From an uncultured Prevotellaceae bacterium (lineage in GTDB: Bacteria > Bacteroidota > Bacteroidia > Bacteroidales > Bacteroidaceae), in contig CACYME010000007.1 of the NCBI GenBank assembly GCA_902775475.1, positions 69,097 through 133,096 on the forward strand: a stretch of 64,000 nucleotides of DNA, given 5' to 3'. The translations under genes and the position numbers were made by a program. Below are positions 44,960-53,141 of the stretch, in pieces (within the stretch, counting starts at the first letter, position 1; every line of letters starts with the position of its first letter). The notes under the pieces were generated by a model that had not been told where the DNA came from, ran no database searches, and was given only the letters and a program-made list of their open reading frames with translations.

Positions 44960-45436
44960 ATGGAAAAAATAGATAATCTTGACAAGAAAATACTGAGCAT
45001 TCTGTCGAAGAATGCCCGTATCCCGTTTAAGGACGTTGCCGCAGAGTGCGGCGTGTCGCGTGCAGCCATCCACCAGCGCGTGCAGCGACTCATCGACAGC
45101 GACGTCATCACCGGCAGCGGCTTCGACGTCAACCCGAAGTCGCTCGGCTACACCACCTGCACTTACGTGGGCATCACGCTTGAGCGCGGCTCTATGTACA
45201 AGGAGGTGGTGAAGCGGCTGGAGCTGATTCCCGAAGTGGTGGAGTGCCACTTCACCACAGGTCCCTACACCATGCTCGTGAAGCTCTACGCACGCGACAA
45301 CGAACAGCTCATGCACCTGCTCAACGGTCAGCTGCAGGAGATTCCCGGCGTGGTGGCCACCGAGACGCTCATCTCACTGGAGCAGAACATCAAGCGCGAG
45401 ATTCCCGTTCACTTTGAAGAAATAGAAGAAGAATGA
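44960..45436 (+). CDS. Lrp/AsnC family transcriptional regulator
   Basis: 158 residues. N-terminal HTH (LDKKILSILSKNARIPFKDVAAECGVSRAAIHQRVQRLIDSDVITGSGF) and C-terminal RAM ligand-binding domain (TCTYVGITLERGSMYKEVVKRLELIPEVVECHFTTGPYTMLVKLYARDNEQLMHLL). Such regulators form octamers sensing amino acids. Its stop overlaps the start of the fusion peptidase (ATGA), so it probably controls peptide or amino-acid use through its own operon. A 12-bp inverted repeat touching its promoter may be the autoregulatory site. Confidence 0.93.
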   Translation: MEKIDNLDKKILSILSKNARIPFKDVAAECGVSRAAIHQRVQRLIDSDVITGSGFDVNPKSLGYTTCTYVGITLERGSMYKEVVKRLELIPEVVECHFTTGPYTMLVKLYARDNEQLMHLLNGQLQEIPGVVATETLISLEQNIKREIPVHFEEIEEE

Positions 45437-47262
45437 ACCGATTCAACTTGTCTGCCCAGCTGTCGCGCATCTATGGCGGCGACCAGCTGCGGCCAGGTGG
45501 CCCCGCGTCGCCCGTCATTGGCATCACGGCGAACTATGGCGAACAGAACGCCAAGCTGGCCGACGGGTACTACAAGCAGGTGATGGCCGCTGGCGGCACG
45601 CCCCTCATCATCCCCCCGCTGGCCGACGAGGCGTCGCTGCTGGCCACGCTCGACCGCATCGACGGTCTGCTGCTCAGCGGCGGAGCCGACATCAACCCGC
45701 TCTACATGAACCAGGAGCCGCAGCCGCAGCTGGGCGGCATCAACGACGAGCGCGACCTGCCCGAGCTGCTCATCACCCGGCTGGCCTTCAACCGCCAGAT
45801 GCCCATCCTCGGCATCTGCCGCGGCATACAGACGCTGGCCGCAGCCCTCGGAGGCAAGGTGGCGCAGCACATCGACAGGCCCATCAAGCACTCGCAGGAC
45901 GCTGGCCGCGGCGTGCTCACCCACACCGTCAACATCGCCCCTGACACCTTATTATATAATATATACGCGAAGGCCGCCGAGAGCGACGAAGTGCTGCGCC
46001 TGCCCGTCAACTCGTTCCACCATCAGGCCGTCAGCGACCCTGGACTGCGCCTTCGCACTAGCGCACAGGCCCCCGACGGCACCATCGAGGCCGTCGAAAG
46101 CACCGAGTATAAGAGTGTCATCGGCGTGCAGTGGCATCCGGAGTGCATGGCCGACGACGGTCTGCCCCTGTTCCGCTGGCTCGTCAGCGAGGCCCGCACC
46201 TTCCGCAGCGTACAGCGCCTGCACGACCACGTGCTCACCCTCGACACCCACTGCGACACGCCCATGTTCTTCCCGCAGGGCATCAACTTCGCCCAGCGCG
46301 ACAGCCGCATACTCGTAGACCTGCCCAAGATGACCGAGGGCCGGCTCGACGCTACCATCATGGTGGCCTATCTGCCCCAGCCCAAGGAGGGCGAGGCGTT
46401 CCGCGACAAGGTGGCCTTCGACGTGGCTGGTCCGAAGGCCTACGCCGACCTCATCTTCGACAAGATAGAAGCCATTGCCCGCCAGCACGCCGACCGCATA
46501 GCGCTGGCCCGCACGCCCGAAGAGCTGTGGCAGCACAAGCGCGAAGGGCGGAAGAGCATCATGCTCGGCATCGAGAACGGCCTGGCGCTGGAAGGCAACG
46601 TGGCGAACGTGGAGTACTTCGCCCGTCGCGGCGTGGTCTACATCACGCTCTGCCACAACGGCGACAACGACCTGTGCGACTCGGCCAAAGGCAGCCAGAC
46701 CCACGGCGGCGTCAGCCAGCTGGGCGAGCAGGTCATCCGCGAGATGAACCGCCTGGGGCTGATGGTCGACCTGAGCCACGCCCACGAGAAGAGCTTCTAC
46801 GAAGCCCTCGACATCTCGCAGACGCCCATCGTGTGCAGCCACTCATCGGCCCGGGCCCTCTGCGACCATCCGCGCAACCTCACCGACGAGCAGATGCGCG
46901 CACTGGCCAGCAAGGGCGGCGTCTGCCAGATAACGCTCTACCCCGGCTTTCTCCGCACCGACGAGAAGGCCACCATCCTCGACGCTATGGAGCATCTCGA
47001 CCACGCCGTCGAGGTGATGGGCATCGACCACGTGGGCTTAGGCACCGACTTCGACGGCGACGGCGGCGTGCGCGGCCTGGCTGATGCCAGCGAGCTGAGC
47101 CTCTTCACCCGCGAGCTGCTGAAACGGCACTACAGCGAGGAGGACATCCAGAAAATCTGGGGCGGCAACTTCCTGCGCGTCATGCGCCAAGTGCAGTCGC
47201 CAGAGCCCCGTGCTCCCCGTCGGACAGCCGTTTCCCCCACGACCCCACGTCTCACCATCTGA
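45433..47262 (+). CDS. Fusion of gamma-glutamyl hydrolase-like (C26) and membrane dipeptidase-like (M19) domains
   Basis: 609 residues in one frame. Residues 1-250 are a class I glutamine-amidotransferase-like PuuD/C26 domain: LLLSGGADINPL, nucleophile Cys at about 129 in LGICRGIQTL, SFHHQAV and GVQWHPECM. Residues 260-590 are a renal-dipeptidase-like M19 barrel: DTHCDTPMFF (metal His/Asp), GIENGLAL, YITLCHNGDNDLCDS, VDLSHAHEKSFYEAL, VCSHSSARALCDHPRNLTDEQM, HVGLGTDFDGDGG. Together they could cleave gamma-glutamyl compounds and the resulting dipeptides. No signal peptide. It starts within the stop codon of the Lrp-type regulator; an M28 peptidase follows 29 bases later. Confidence 0.9.
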   Translation: MNRFNLSAQLSRIYGGDQLRPGGPASPVIGITANYGEQNAKLADGYYKQVMAAGGTPLIIPPLADEASLLATLDRIDGLLLSGGADINPLYMNQEPQPQLGGINDERDLPELLITRLAFNRQMPILGICRGIQTLAAALGGKVAQHIDRPIKHSQDAGRGVLTHTVNIAPDTLLYNIYAKAAESDEVLRLPVNSFHHQAVSDPGLRLRTSAQAPDGTIEAVESTEYKSVIGVQWHPECMADDGLPLFRWLVSEARTFRSVQRLHDHVLTLDTHCDTPMFFPQGINFAQRDSRILVDLPKMTEGRLDATIMVAYLPQPKEGEAFRDKVAFDVAGPKAYADLIFDKIEAIARQHADRIALARTPEELWQHKREGRKSIMLGIENGLALEGNVANVEYFARRGVVYITLCHNGDNDLCDSAKGSQTHGGVSQLGEQVIREMNRLGLMVDLSHAHEKSFYEALDISQTPIVCSHSSARALCDHPRNLTDEQMRALASKGGVCQITLYPGFLRTDEKATILDAMEHLDHAVEVMGIDHVGLGTDFDGDGGVRGLADASELSLFTRELLKRHYSEEDIQKIWGGNFLRVMRQVQSPEPRAPRRTAVSPTTPRLTI

Positions 47263-47291
47263 ACAACCATTTCAAACTTCCAACCCCATTC

Positions 47292-48323
47292 ATGTTGAGC
47301 AAACTCTCCATCATGATAACATCGGCGCTGCTGTTGCTGGCGTCGTGCGGCGGAACGCAGAAGAGCGCCACGCCAGCTTCCACCCCCCGTGAAGAGCCCG
47401 TGGCCTTCACCTTCTCTGCCGATTCCGCCTACCAGTTCTGCCAGCAGCAATGCGACTTCGGTCCTCGCACGATGAACAGCGAGGCCCACGAGCGCTGCGG
47501 CCAGTGGATTGTCAGCCAGTTTGAGCGCTTCGGCCTCACCGTCACCGAGCAGCGCGCCACGCTGAAGGGCTTCGACGGCACGCCGCTGCTCTCGAACAAC
47601 ATCATCGCCAGCTATCGCCCCGACCTGCAGGACCGCATCCTCATCTGCGCCCACTGGGACAGCCGTCCCTGGGCCGACAACGACCCCAACCCCGACAACC
47701 ACCGCAAGCCCGTAATGGCCGCCAACGACGGGGCCAGCGGCGTGGCCGTGATGCTTGAAATTGCTCGTCTGCTGGGCGAGAACACCGACTACATCACCAC
47801 TGCGCAGCGGCAGCCCGTCTACCCCCTCAACGTGGGCGTCGACTTCGTGTGCTTCGACGCCGAGGACTGGGGCGACGACGGCCATAGCGACTCGTGGGCC
47901 CTCGGCGCCCAGCACTGGGCCGCCCATCTGCACAAGCCCGGCTACAAGGCCCGCTACGGCATCCTACTCGACATGGTGGGAGGCCAGAACGCCCGCTTCT
48001 GCCGCGAGGCCTATTCGCTCTACTACGCCCCGCAGGTGGTCGACCGCGTGTGGCGAGCCGCCGAAGTGGCGGGCTACAGCAGCTACTTCCCCAAGGAAGA
48101 CGGCGGCGCCATCACCGACGACCACGGCCCCGTGAACCAGGTGGCCGGCATTCCCTGCATCGACATCATCCCCTACTATCCCGAGTGCGAGGAGAGCAGC
48201 TTCGGCCCCACCTGGCACACCGTCAGCGACGACATGCAGCACATCGACCGCGCCACGCTGAAGGCCGTAGGCCAGACGCTGGTGCAGCTGCTCTTCGCCG
48301 ACTTCGGGCAACCGCAACCCTAA
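47292..48323 (+). CDS. M28 family zinc peptidase / glutaminyl cyclase-like lipoprotein
   Basis: 343 residues. Lipoprotein signal (ALLLLASC, Cys17). The zinc-binding layout of M28 is visible: CAHWDSRPWADND, NDGASGVAVMLEIARLLGE, FDAEDWGDDG, DDHGPVNQVAGIPCIDIIPY, WHTVSDDMQHID. The DAEDWG segment and overall plan resemble glutaminyl-peptide cyclotransferases, which share the fold, so the activity may be either aminopeptidase or N-terminal pyroglutamate formation; the latter fits Bacteroidetes, where exported proteins often begin with Gln after signal cleavage. Third gene of the Lrp operon. Confidence 0.87.
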   Translation: MLSKLSIMITSALLLLASCGGTQKSATPASTPREEPVAFTFSADSAYQFCQQQCDFGPRTMNSEAHERCGQWIVSQFERFGLTVTEQRATLKGFDGTPLLSNNIIASYRPDLQDRILICAHWDSRPWADNDPNPDNHRKPVMAANDGASGVAVMLEIARLLGENTDYITTAQRQPVYPLNVGVDFVCFDAEDWGDDGHSDSWALGAQHWAAHLHKPGYKARYGILLDMVGGQNARFCREAYSLYYAPQVVDRVWRAAEVAGYSSYFPKEDGGAITDDHGPVNQVAGIPCIDIIPYYPECEESSFGPTWHTVSDDMQHIDRATLKAVGQTLVQLLFADFGQPQP

Positions 48324-48327
48324 GCCG

Positions 48328-48969
48328 ATGAGCATCCGCACCCTGACACGCCTGTTGCTGCTGCCGGCTCTCCTGCTGGCAGCCGTGGGGTGCGGACATG
48401 GCGGCGGCAAGGTCACACGGGTGGTGGAGTACCATTGCCTGCTGCCCGACAGCGTCAGGCTGCAACCGGGCGACGTGCTCTTCCGCCGGGGCGAGGGCTT
48501 CACCAGCCAGGTGGTGCTGGCGGCCGACCGCGAGGGCAACTACTCGCACACCGGCATCGTCGTCGACTCCTGCGGCACGCTGCTCGTGGTGCATGCCGTG
48601 CCCGGCGAGCCCGACTTCGAGGGCGACCCCGACCGCGTGAAGGCCGACCGCCCCGAGCACTTCTTCTCCACCGAGTTCACCAGCATAGGTGAGGTGTGCC
48701 GACCGGCCGACTCCACCGTAGCCAGCCGTGCCGCCGAGGTGGCATGGCAGGCCTATCGGCGCCACACGCTCTTCGACCACGACTTCGACGACGCCGACAC
48801 CACCCGCTTCTACTGCACCGAACTCATCGCCCATGCCTTCAGCCGCGCCGGTGTCGACGTGGTGCAGGGCCGGAGCCACCACATCAACCTGCCCACGATG
48901 CAGACCGACTGCGTCTTCCCTTCCGACATCTACGAATCCGATTTCCTACAATCGATAGCAGTTTTCTAA
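48328..48969 (+). CDS. YiiX/YebB-like permuted NlpC/P60 hydrolase
   Basis: 213 residues, lipoprotein-like start (LLLPALLLAAVGCGHGG). Motifs of the permuted papain-like family: LQPGDVLFRRGEGFTSQVV, YSHTGIVVDS (His) and, near the C-terminus, TTRFYCTELIAHAFSRAGV (Cys). Such enzymes cleave amide or thioester bonds of peptidoglycan or lipids in the envelope. Starts 4 bases after the M28 gene; with it and the preceding dipeptidase it forms a run of envelope/peptide hydrolases. Confidence 0.85.
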   Translation: MSIRTLTRLLLLPALLLAAVGCGHGGGKVTRVVEYHCLLPDSVRLQPGDVLFRRGEGFTSQVVLAADREGNYSHTGIVVDSCGTLLVVHAVPGEPDFEGDPDRVKADRPEHFFSTEFTSIGEVCRPADSTVASRAAEVAWQAYRRHTLFDHDFDDADTTRFYCTELIAHAFSRAGVDVVQGRSHHINLPTMQTDCVFPSDIYESDFLQSIAVF

Positions 48970-48996
48970 TTATTTACCCCAAAAACAAACAAGCTT

Positions 48997-49380
48997 ATGA
49001 GAAAAGTATTAGTTATCCTGGCAATGGTCGTCTGCTCGATGGCCTTGCTGACCAGCTGTGGTCAAGACAACAGTCCGCGCGGCGTGGCCGAAGCCGCCGT
49101 GAAGTGCATGGCCAAGAAAGACTTCAAAGGCTACATGGAGCTGACCAATGCCACCGACCAGCAGAAAGAGGGCATGGTCCAGCTGCTGGAGAAGGTGGGC
49201 AAGGAAGGCGACAGCAAGGGCGGCCTGAAGAGCTACGAAATCGTCGACGAGCAGGTGGACGAGGAGAACGGCAAGGCCACCGTGACGGTGAAAGTGCTCT
49301 ACGACAACGGCGAGGAGAAGAACAACACCATGAAGATGGTGAAGCAAGACGACAAATGGTACATCTCGGCAGAGAAATAA
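48997..49380 (+). CDS. DUF4878 domain lipoprotein
   Basis: 127 residues. Lipobox LLTSC (Cys18) after a short hydrophobic segment. The mature part (GVAEAAVKCMAKKDFKGYMELTNATDQQKEGMVQLLEKVGKEGDSKGGLKSYEIVDEQVDEENGKATVTVKVLYDNGEEKNNTMKMVKQDDKWYI) fits DUF4878, an NTF2-like fold common in Bacteroidetes, without a known role. It ends 4 bases before the end of a convergent gene, with no room for a separate terminator. Confidence 0.82.
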   Translation: MRKVLVILAMVVCSMALLTSCGQDNSPRGVAEAAVKCMAKKDFKGYMELTNATDQQKEGMVQLLEKVGKEGDSKGGLKSYEIVDEQVDEENGKATVTVKVLYDNGEEKNNTMKMVKQDDKWYISAEK

Positions 49381-49383
49381 TCG

Positions 49384-49986
49384 TCAGAGCTGTCCGGCCT
49401 CAACCATGAGCACCACGCGCTCGGTGAGGCGGTCGACACCCTCGGGGCGATAGCCCTTTTTCAGCGAAACGCCGAACATCCAGGCAAAGGCCTGCCACAT
49501 GCCGGCGCGCACCGGGCCGATGAAGGCCTGAATAGCCTCGTAGGCCGTGGAGTTACATTCACGGTCTACTAATTTTATGAGCAGCTTGCCCTGCGCGAAG
49601 GTCAGCTTCTTCATCCGCGGCTTGTATTCCGCCACCACGCTCTGCTCCACGCGCTTCAGGTGCTCTTCGCGCTCCTTCTTCGTCGGCAGCGTCTCCACAT
49701 ACTCTGCCGTCTCTATCAGCATCTGGCGCACCTCCTTAGCAATGGGCAGCACCTTCTTCACGTTGCGCACCAGCTTCACGTAGGCCTGCTGCTGGCGCCT
49801 GCTCTTGAACGTCGGCTCTGGATAGACGTAGACGTTCTGCATCTCCATATACTGGATGCTGTCGCCGTCAACCAGCGTCTTCCCCACCTTCACCATAGGC
49901 ACGAACGAAGGGTCGCCAATGTCCTGGGCCGACATTGGCTGCAGCACCCACAACAGCAGGCCGATGAGGAAGAGCAAGCGTTTCAT
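49384..49986 (-). CDS. DUF4294 domain-containing secreted protein
   Basis: 200 residues from MKRLLFLIGLLLWVLQPMSAQ, a clear signal peptide; an upstream Met at 50022 would precede it by 12 residues and is less likely. The body (VLVDGDSIQYMEMQNVYVYPEPTFKSRRQQQAYVKLVRNVKKVLPIAKEVRQMLIETAEYVETLPTKKEREEHLKRVEQSVVAEYKPRMKKLTFAQGKLLIKLVDRECNSTAYEAIQAFIGPVRAGMWQ) is mostly helical and matches DUF4294, a Bacteroidetes periplasmic family of unknown function. Convergent with the DUF4878 gene. Confidence 0.82.
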   Translation of the reverse strand: MKRLLFLIGLLLWVLQPMSAQDIGDPSFVPMVKVGKTLVDGDSIQYMEMQNVYVYPEPTFKSRRQQQAYVKLVRNVKKVLPIAKEVRQMLIETAEYVETLPTKKEREEHLKRVEQSVVAEYKPRMKKLTFAQGKLLIKLVDRECNSTAYEAIQAFIGPVRAGMWQAFAWMFGVSLKKGYRPEGVDRLTERVVLMVEAGQL

Positions 49987-50103
49987 GGCGGCAAAATTAC
50001 GCATTATTTCCCAACCAGCCACTCACCACCCCGAATTATTAGCATTATTTAAGCTAACGGGCCATGCTTTTCACGTTCCGGGAAGTTGCAGCTAAAAGTG
50101 GTT

Positions 50104-50570
50104 TCAAATTGTTAGCACTTTTGGGCGAGTTTTCAAAAAATGGGTCGATTTACCCCCCAAAAAACAGGGGGTCTTCTGAAAAAAAGTGCTCGCGGTCGAA
50201 AAAACGCCCATTTTTCGGGGTGTTCGTAAGCAACTGACGCACAACGCCTTTCGTTCAAAACGGGAAAATTTGGCGGCCGATGGCTCAAAAAAGTCAACGC
50301 CAAATTTTTCTGCGGCGTTGACTTTTTTCGAAAAAGCGTTCGTTCGGAAGTGAAAAAAACGGCAAAATTCTCAAAATAGAATGCACAAAGCCGGGGTGAG
50401 TGTGCAAAAATCGGCCCTTTTGGCACTCTTTTTGTCGCAGCCGACGGACTCCGAGGCGGACAAAACGGCTCGAAAACGCCATTTTTCGTTCTATTTTGCT
50501 TCCTCGCCGTGACGTTTTTTTGTCGAACTATTTTCTACGAAAAATTGTAAGCATAAAATTTGAGTTTTCA
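50104..50570. repeat. Spacer repeat element, copy R5 (467 bp)
   Basis: Same length and order as R2. Ends carry the same direct terminal words (AAATTGTTAGCA ... GAGTTTTCA at 50104 and AAATTGTAAGCA ... GAGTTTTCA at 50540). Central palindrome at 50287-50328 with loop AAATTTTTCTGC, the exact reverse complement of the R2 loop although the flanks are in the same orientation. Lies between divergent promoters of the DUF4294 and tlpA genes. From 50571 to 50735 only a small hairpin (GCGTAGG / CCTACGC) is seen. Confidence 0.8.
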
Positions 50571-50759
50571 TCTTTTTTTCAACACTAAGCGTAGGCCATC
50601 GCTCCTACGCGCAACCGCTCTCTTCACTTTTTAAGCTGGAAAGGCAGAGTAGCGCGACCGACGCCTTGCGCTCTGGCTTTGCTCGCTTGCCCAAGCAAGA
50701 ACTCCCCTGACCCATCAACTTGAAGTTGAACTTTTTATATAAAATTAGCCTAAAACACT

Positions 50760-50789
50760 TTGCTGTTTGCGGAAAAAAGAGTAATTTTG
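50760..50789 (+). promoter_or_regulatory. Promoter of the tlpA locus
   Basis: TTG, 19 bases, TAATTTTG, then a 31-base gap to the ATG. The whole block 50733-50823 is duplicated at 56614-56704. Confidence 0.85.
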
Positions 50790-50820
50790 CTGCCGATTTC
50801 AAACCAAAACAGCTAAGAAG

Positions 50821-51315
50821 ATGAAAAAACTATTTTTCCTGGCCCTTTTGCTGGCGTTCGCAGGCACTGCCTTCGCCCAGCTGCCCAGTGTTTCGCTGAA
50901 AGACATCAGCGGCAAAACCATTGATACCGCCAAGCTGAGCAACGACGGCAAGCCCTTCATCATCGACTTCTTCGCCACCTGGTGCAAGCCCTGCAACCGC
51001 GAGCTCGACGCCATCGCCGAGGTCTACGAGGACTGGCAGGAGGAAACGGGCGTGAAAATCTTCGCCATCAGCATCGACGTGGCCCAGAACATGAACAAGG
51101 TGAAGCCCCTCGTCGACAACCACGGATGGGAATACGACGTGCTGCTCGACCCGAACAGCGACTTCAAGCGCGCCCTGGGCATCCAGATGATTCCCTACGT
51201 GCTCATCGTCGACGGCAAGGGCAACATCGTCTACAAGCACAACGGCTACACCGACGGCGCCGAGAACGAGCTGATTGAGAAGGTGCGCGAGCTGATCAAG
51301 GGGAGCGAGAAGTGA
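50821..51315 (+). CDS. TlpA-family thiol-disulfide reductase
   Basis: 164 residues. Signal peptide 1-19 (LAFAGTAFAQ), thioredoxin fold with active site WCKPC at 54-58, cis-Pro region QMIPYVLIVD, and the TlpA-type insertion (GVKIFAISIDVAQNMNKVKPLVDNHGWEYDVLLDPN). Periplasmic, normally reducing partner cysteines. It is the first gene of a locus whose later members (Omp28 proteins) carry CxxC motifs, making them possible redox partners. Followed 61 bases later by a DUF6029 barrel gene. Confidence 0.92.
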   Translation: MKKLFFLALLLAFAGTAFAQLPSVSLKDISGKTIDTAKLSNDGKPFIIDFFATWCKPCNRELDAIAEVYEDWQEETGVKIFAISIDVAQNMNKVKPLVDNHGWEYDVLLDPNSDFKRALGIQMIPYVLIVDGKGNIVYKHNGYTDGAENELIEKVRELIKGSEK

Positions 51316-51376
51316 TGATTGTTTAGTGTTTTGAGACTTTTGACAAGTAACAAGAATAAAGAGCCACGCACCCCTC
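51316..51376. repeat. Degenerate heptamer remnant between tlpA and the DUF6029 gene
   Basis: TTTAGTGTTTTGAGACTTTTGACAAG-like words (given here in part: TTTAGTG, TTGAGAC) recall the mre-gap arrays, including a degenerate copy of GAGACTTTA. Confidence 0.4.
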
Positions 51377-53113
51377 ATGAACCGTATTCTGTCTAAGCTC
51401 CTCGTCGGCTGCGGCATCGTCGCAGCCCTGCCCCTCTACGCCCAGAACGACAACAAGCTGACCCTTTCCGGCTCCGTGCAGAGCGACATGCTCGTGCCGC
51501 AGAGCGACGACGCCATCGGCGCACAGAAGACCGAGGACTTCCTGACCAACACCTACGTGGACCTGCACTTGCAGCACAAGGACTTCGAGGCCGGCGCCCG
51601 ACTGGAATACCTGGAGCATCCACTGCCCGGCTTCGAGAACGACTTCGAGGGCTGGGGCGTGCCCCACTACTACCTGAAGGGACGCCTGTCGTGGGCCGAG
51701 CTCACCGTGGGCACCTTCTACGAGCAGTTCGGCTCGGGCTTCATCCTCCGCACCTACGAGGAGCGCTCTTTGGGCATCGACAACTCGCTGCTCGGCGGAC
51801 GGCTGGTGCTGAAGCCCGCCAAGGGCGTGGCGCTGAAGGCCCTGGGCGGCAAGCAGCGCCGCTACTGGAAGCACAACGACTCGTGGATCAGCGGCTCCGA
51901 CCTGGAGCTCACCGTCAGCGACTGGCTCCCCTCGATGCAGCAGAGCGGCACCACGCTCACGCTCGGCGGCTCGTGGGTGAACAAACACGAGGACCCCGAC
52001 GACATGTTCACCGTCGTCACCACCGACGACCCCGCCAACAAGAGCACCATCCACAGCACCTACAAGCTGAACCAGCCCCGCTACGTCAACGCGTGGGACG
52101 CCAGGGTCAGCCTGAACACCGGCAACCTGTCGCTGCTGGCCGAATATGCACAGAAGAGCGACGACCCCTCGTTTGCCAACGGCTACATCTTTAAGAAAGG
52201 TACTGCCGCCATGCTCTCGGGCAGCTATTCCCGCAAGGGCCTGAGCCTGCTGCTGCAGGCCAAGCGCTCGGAGAACATGGCCTTCAAGAGCGACCGCGGC
52301 GCCATCGGCACCTCGTCGGCCATCAACCACCTGCCGGCCTTCACCCAGGACCAGACCTACGCACTGGCTGCCCTCTACCCCTACGCCACACAGCTGGCCG
52401 ACGGCGAGTGGGCCTATCAGGCCGAGGTGGGCTACAACTTCAAGCGCAAGACGCTGCTGGGCGGAAAGTACGGCATGAACCTGAAAGTGAACTACAGCTA
52501 CGTGCGCGCCATCGACCGCCAGTTTGCCGACGGACTGGAGCACACCGCCATCGGCGGCACCACCACCTTCCTGGGCACCAGCGCCTACACCTCGAAGTTC
52601 TTCAAGTGGGGCGACCACACCTACTATCAGGACCTGGACATCCAGCTCTCGCGCAAGCTATCGAAGAACTTCAAGCTGAACCTGATGTACATGAACCAGC
52701 GCTACAACAAGACGCAGGTGGAGGGCCACGGCGGCATGATTCACAGCGACATCTTCGTGGCCGACGGCAAGTACCAGTTCAACCCGAAGACCACGCTCCG
52801 CGTAGAAGCCCAGTATCTCTCGACCAAGGACGACGAGGGCGACTGGCTCTTCGGTCTGGCCGAGCTGTCGCTGGCTCCGCACTGGATGCTCACCGTGAGC
52901 GACATGTGGAACTGCGGCGACAGCGACCCCGCTGCTTACGACGAGAACACCCACCACCACTACTATCAGGCGCTGGTGACCTATAACGTTGGCTCCCACC
53001 GCCTGCAGGCCGGTTATGGCCGCACCCGCGCCGGCTACAACTGCTCAGGCGGCGTCTGCCGCTGGATTCCCGCGCAGAAAGGCTTCACGCTCAGCTACAA
53101 CTACAACTTCTAA
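51377..53113 (+). CDS. DUF6029 family outer membrane barrel-like protein
   Basis: 578 residues. Signal peptide (GIVAALPLYAQ). The rest consists of alternating strands ending in aromatic residues (FEAGARLEYLEHPL, LSWAELTVGTFYEQFGSGFILRTYEERSLGIDNSLLGGRLVLKP, final FTLSYNYNF), as in outer-membrane beta-barrels; the family is DUF6029, which in Bacteroidetes is often next to TlpA and Omp28 genes. No plug or TonB box, so probably a porin-like or export-linked barrel. The terminal Phe is typical of barrels assembled by BamA. Confidence 0.83.
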   Translation: MNRILSKLLVGCGIVAALPLYAQNDNKLTLSGSVQSDMLVPQSDDAIGAQKTEDFLTNTYVDLHLQHKDFEAGARLEYLEHPLPGFENDFEGWGVPHYYLKGRLSWAELTVGTFYEQFGSGFILRTYEERSLGIDNSLLGGRLVLKPAKGVALKALGGKQRRYWKHNDSWISGSDLELTVSDWLPSMQQSGTTLTLGGSWVNKHEDPDDMFTVVTTDDPANKSTIHSTYKLNQPRYVNAWDARVSLNTGNLSLLAEYAQKSDDPSFANGYIFKKGTAAMLSGSYSRKGLSLLLQAKRSENMAFKSDRGAIGTSSAINHLPAFTQDQTYALAALYPYATQLADGEWAYQAEVGYNFKRKTLLGGKYGMNLKVNYSYVRAIDRQFADGLEHTAIGGTTTFLGTSAYTSKFFKWGDHTYYQDLDIQLSRKLSKNFKLNLMYMNQRYNKTQVEGHGGMIHSDIFVADGKYQFNPKTTLRVEAQYLSTKDDEGDWLFGLAELSLAPHWMLTVSDMWNCGDSDPAAYDENTHHHYYQALVTYNVGSHRLQAGYGRTRAGYNCSGGVCRWIPAQKGFTLSYNYNF

Positions 53114-53141
53114 GCCTCAAACAAACACCCCCACCCGCCAG

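Noticed and set aside
50287-50328. Spacer palindromes considered simply as intrinsic terminators
   Set aside because: The stems with T-runs could terminate transcription, but most copies lie upstream of genes or between divergent promoters, not after stop codons, so termination alone does not explain their placement.
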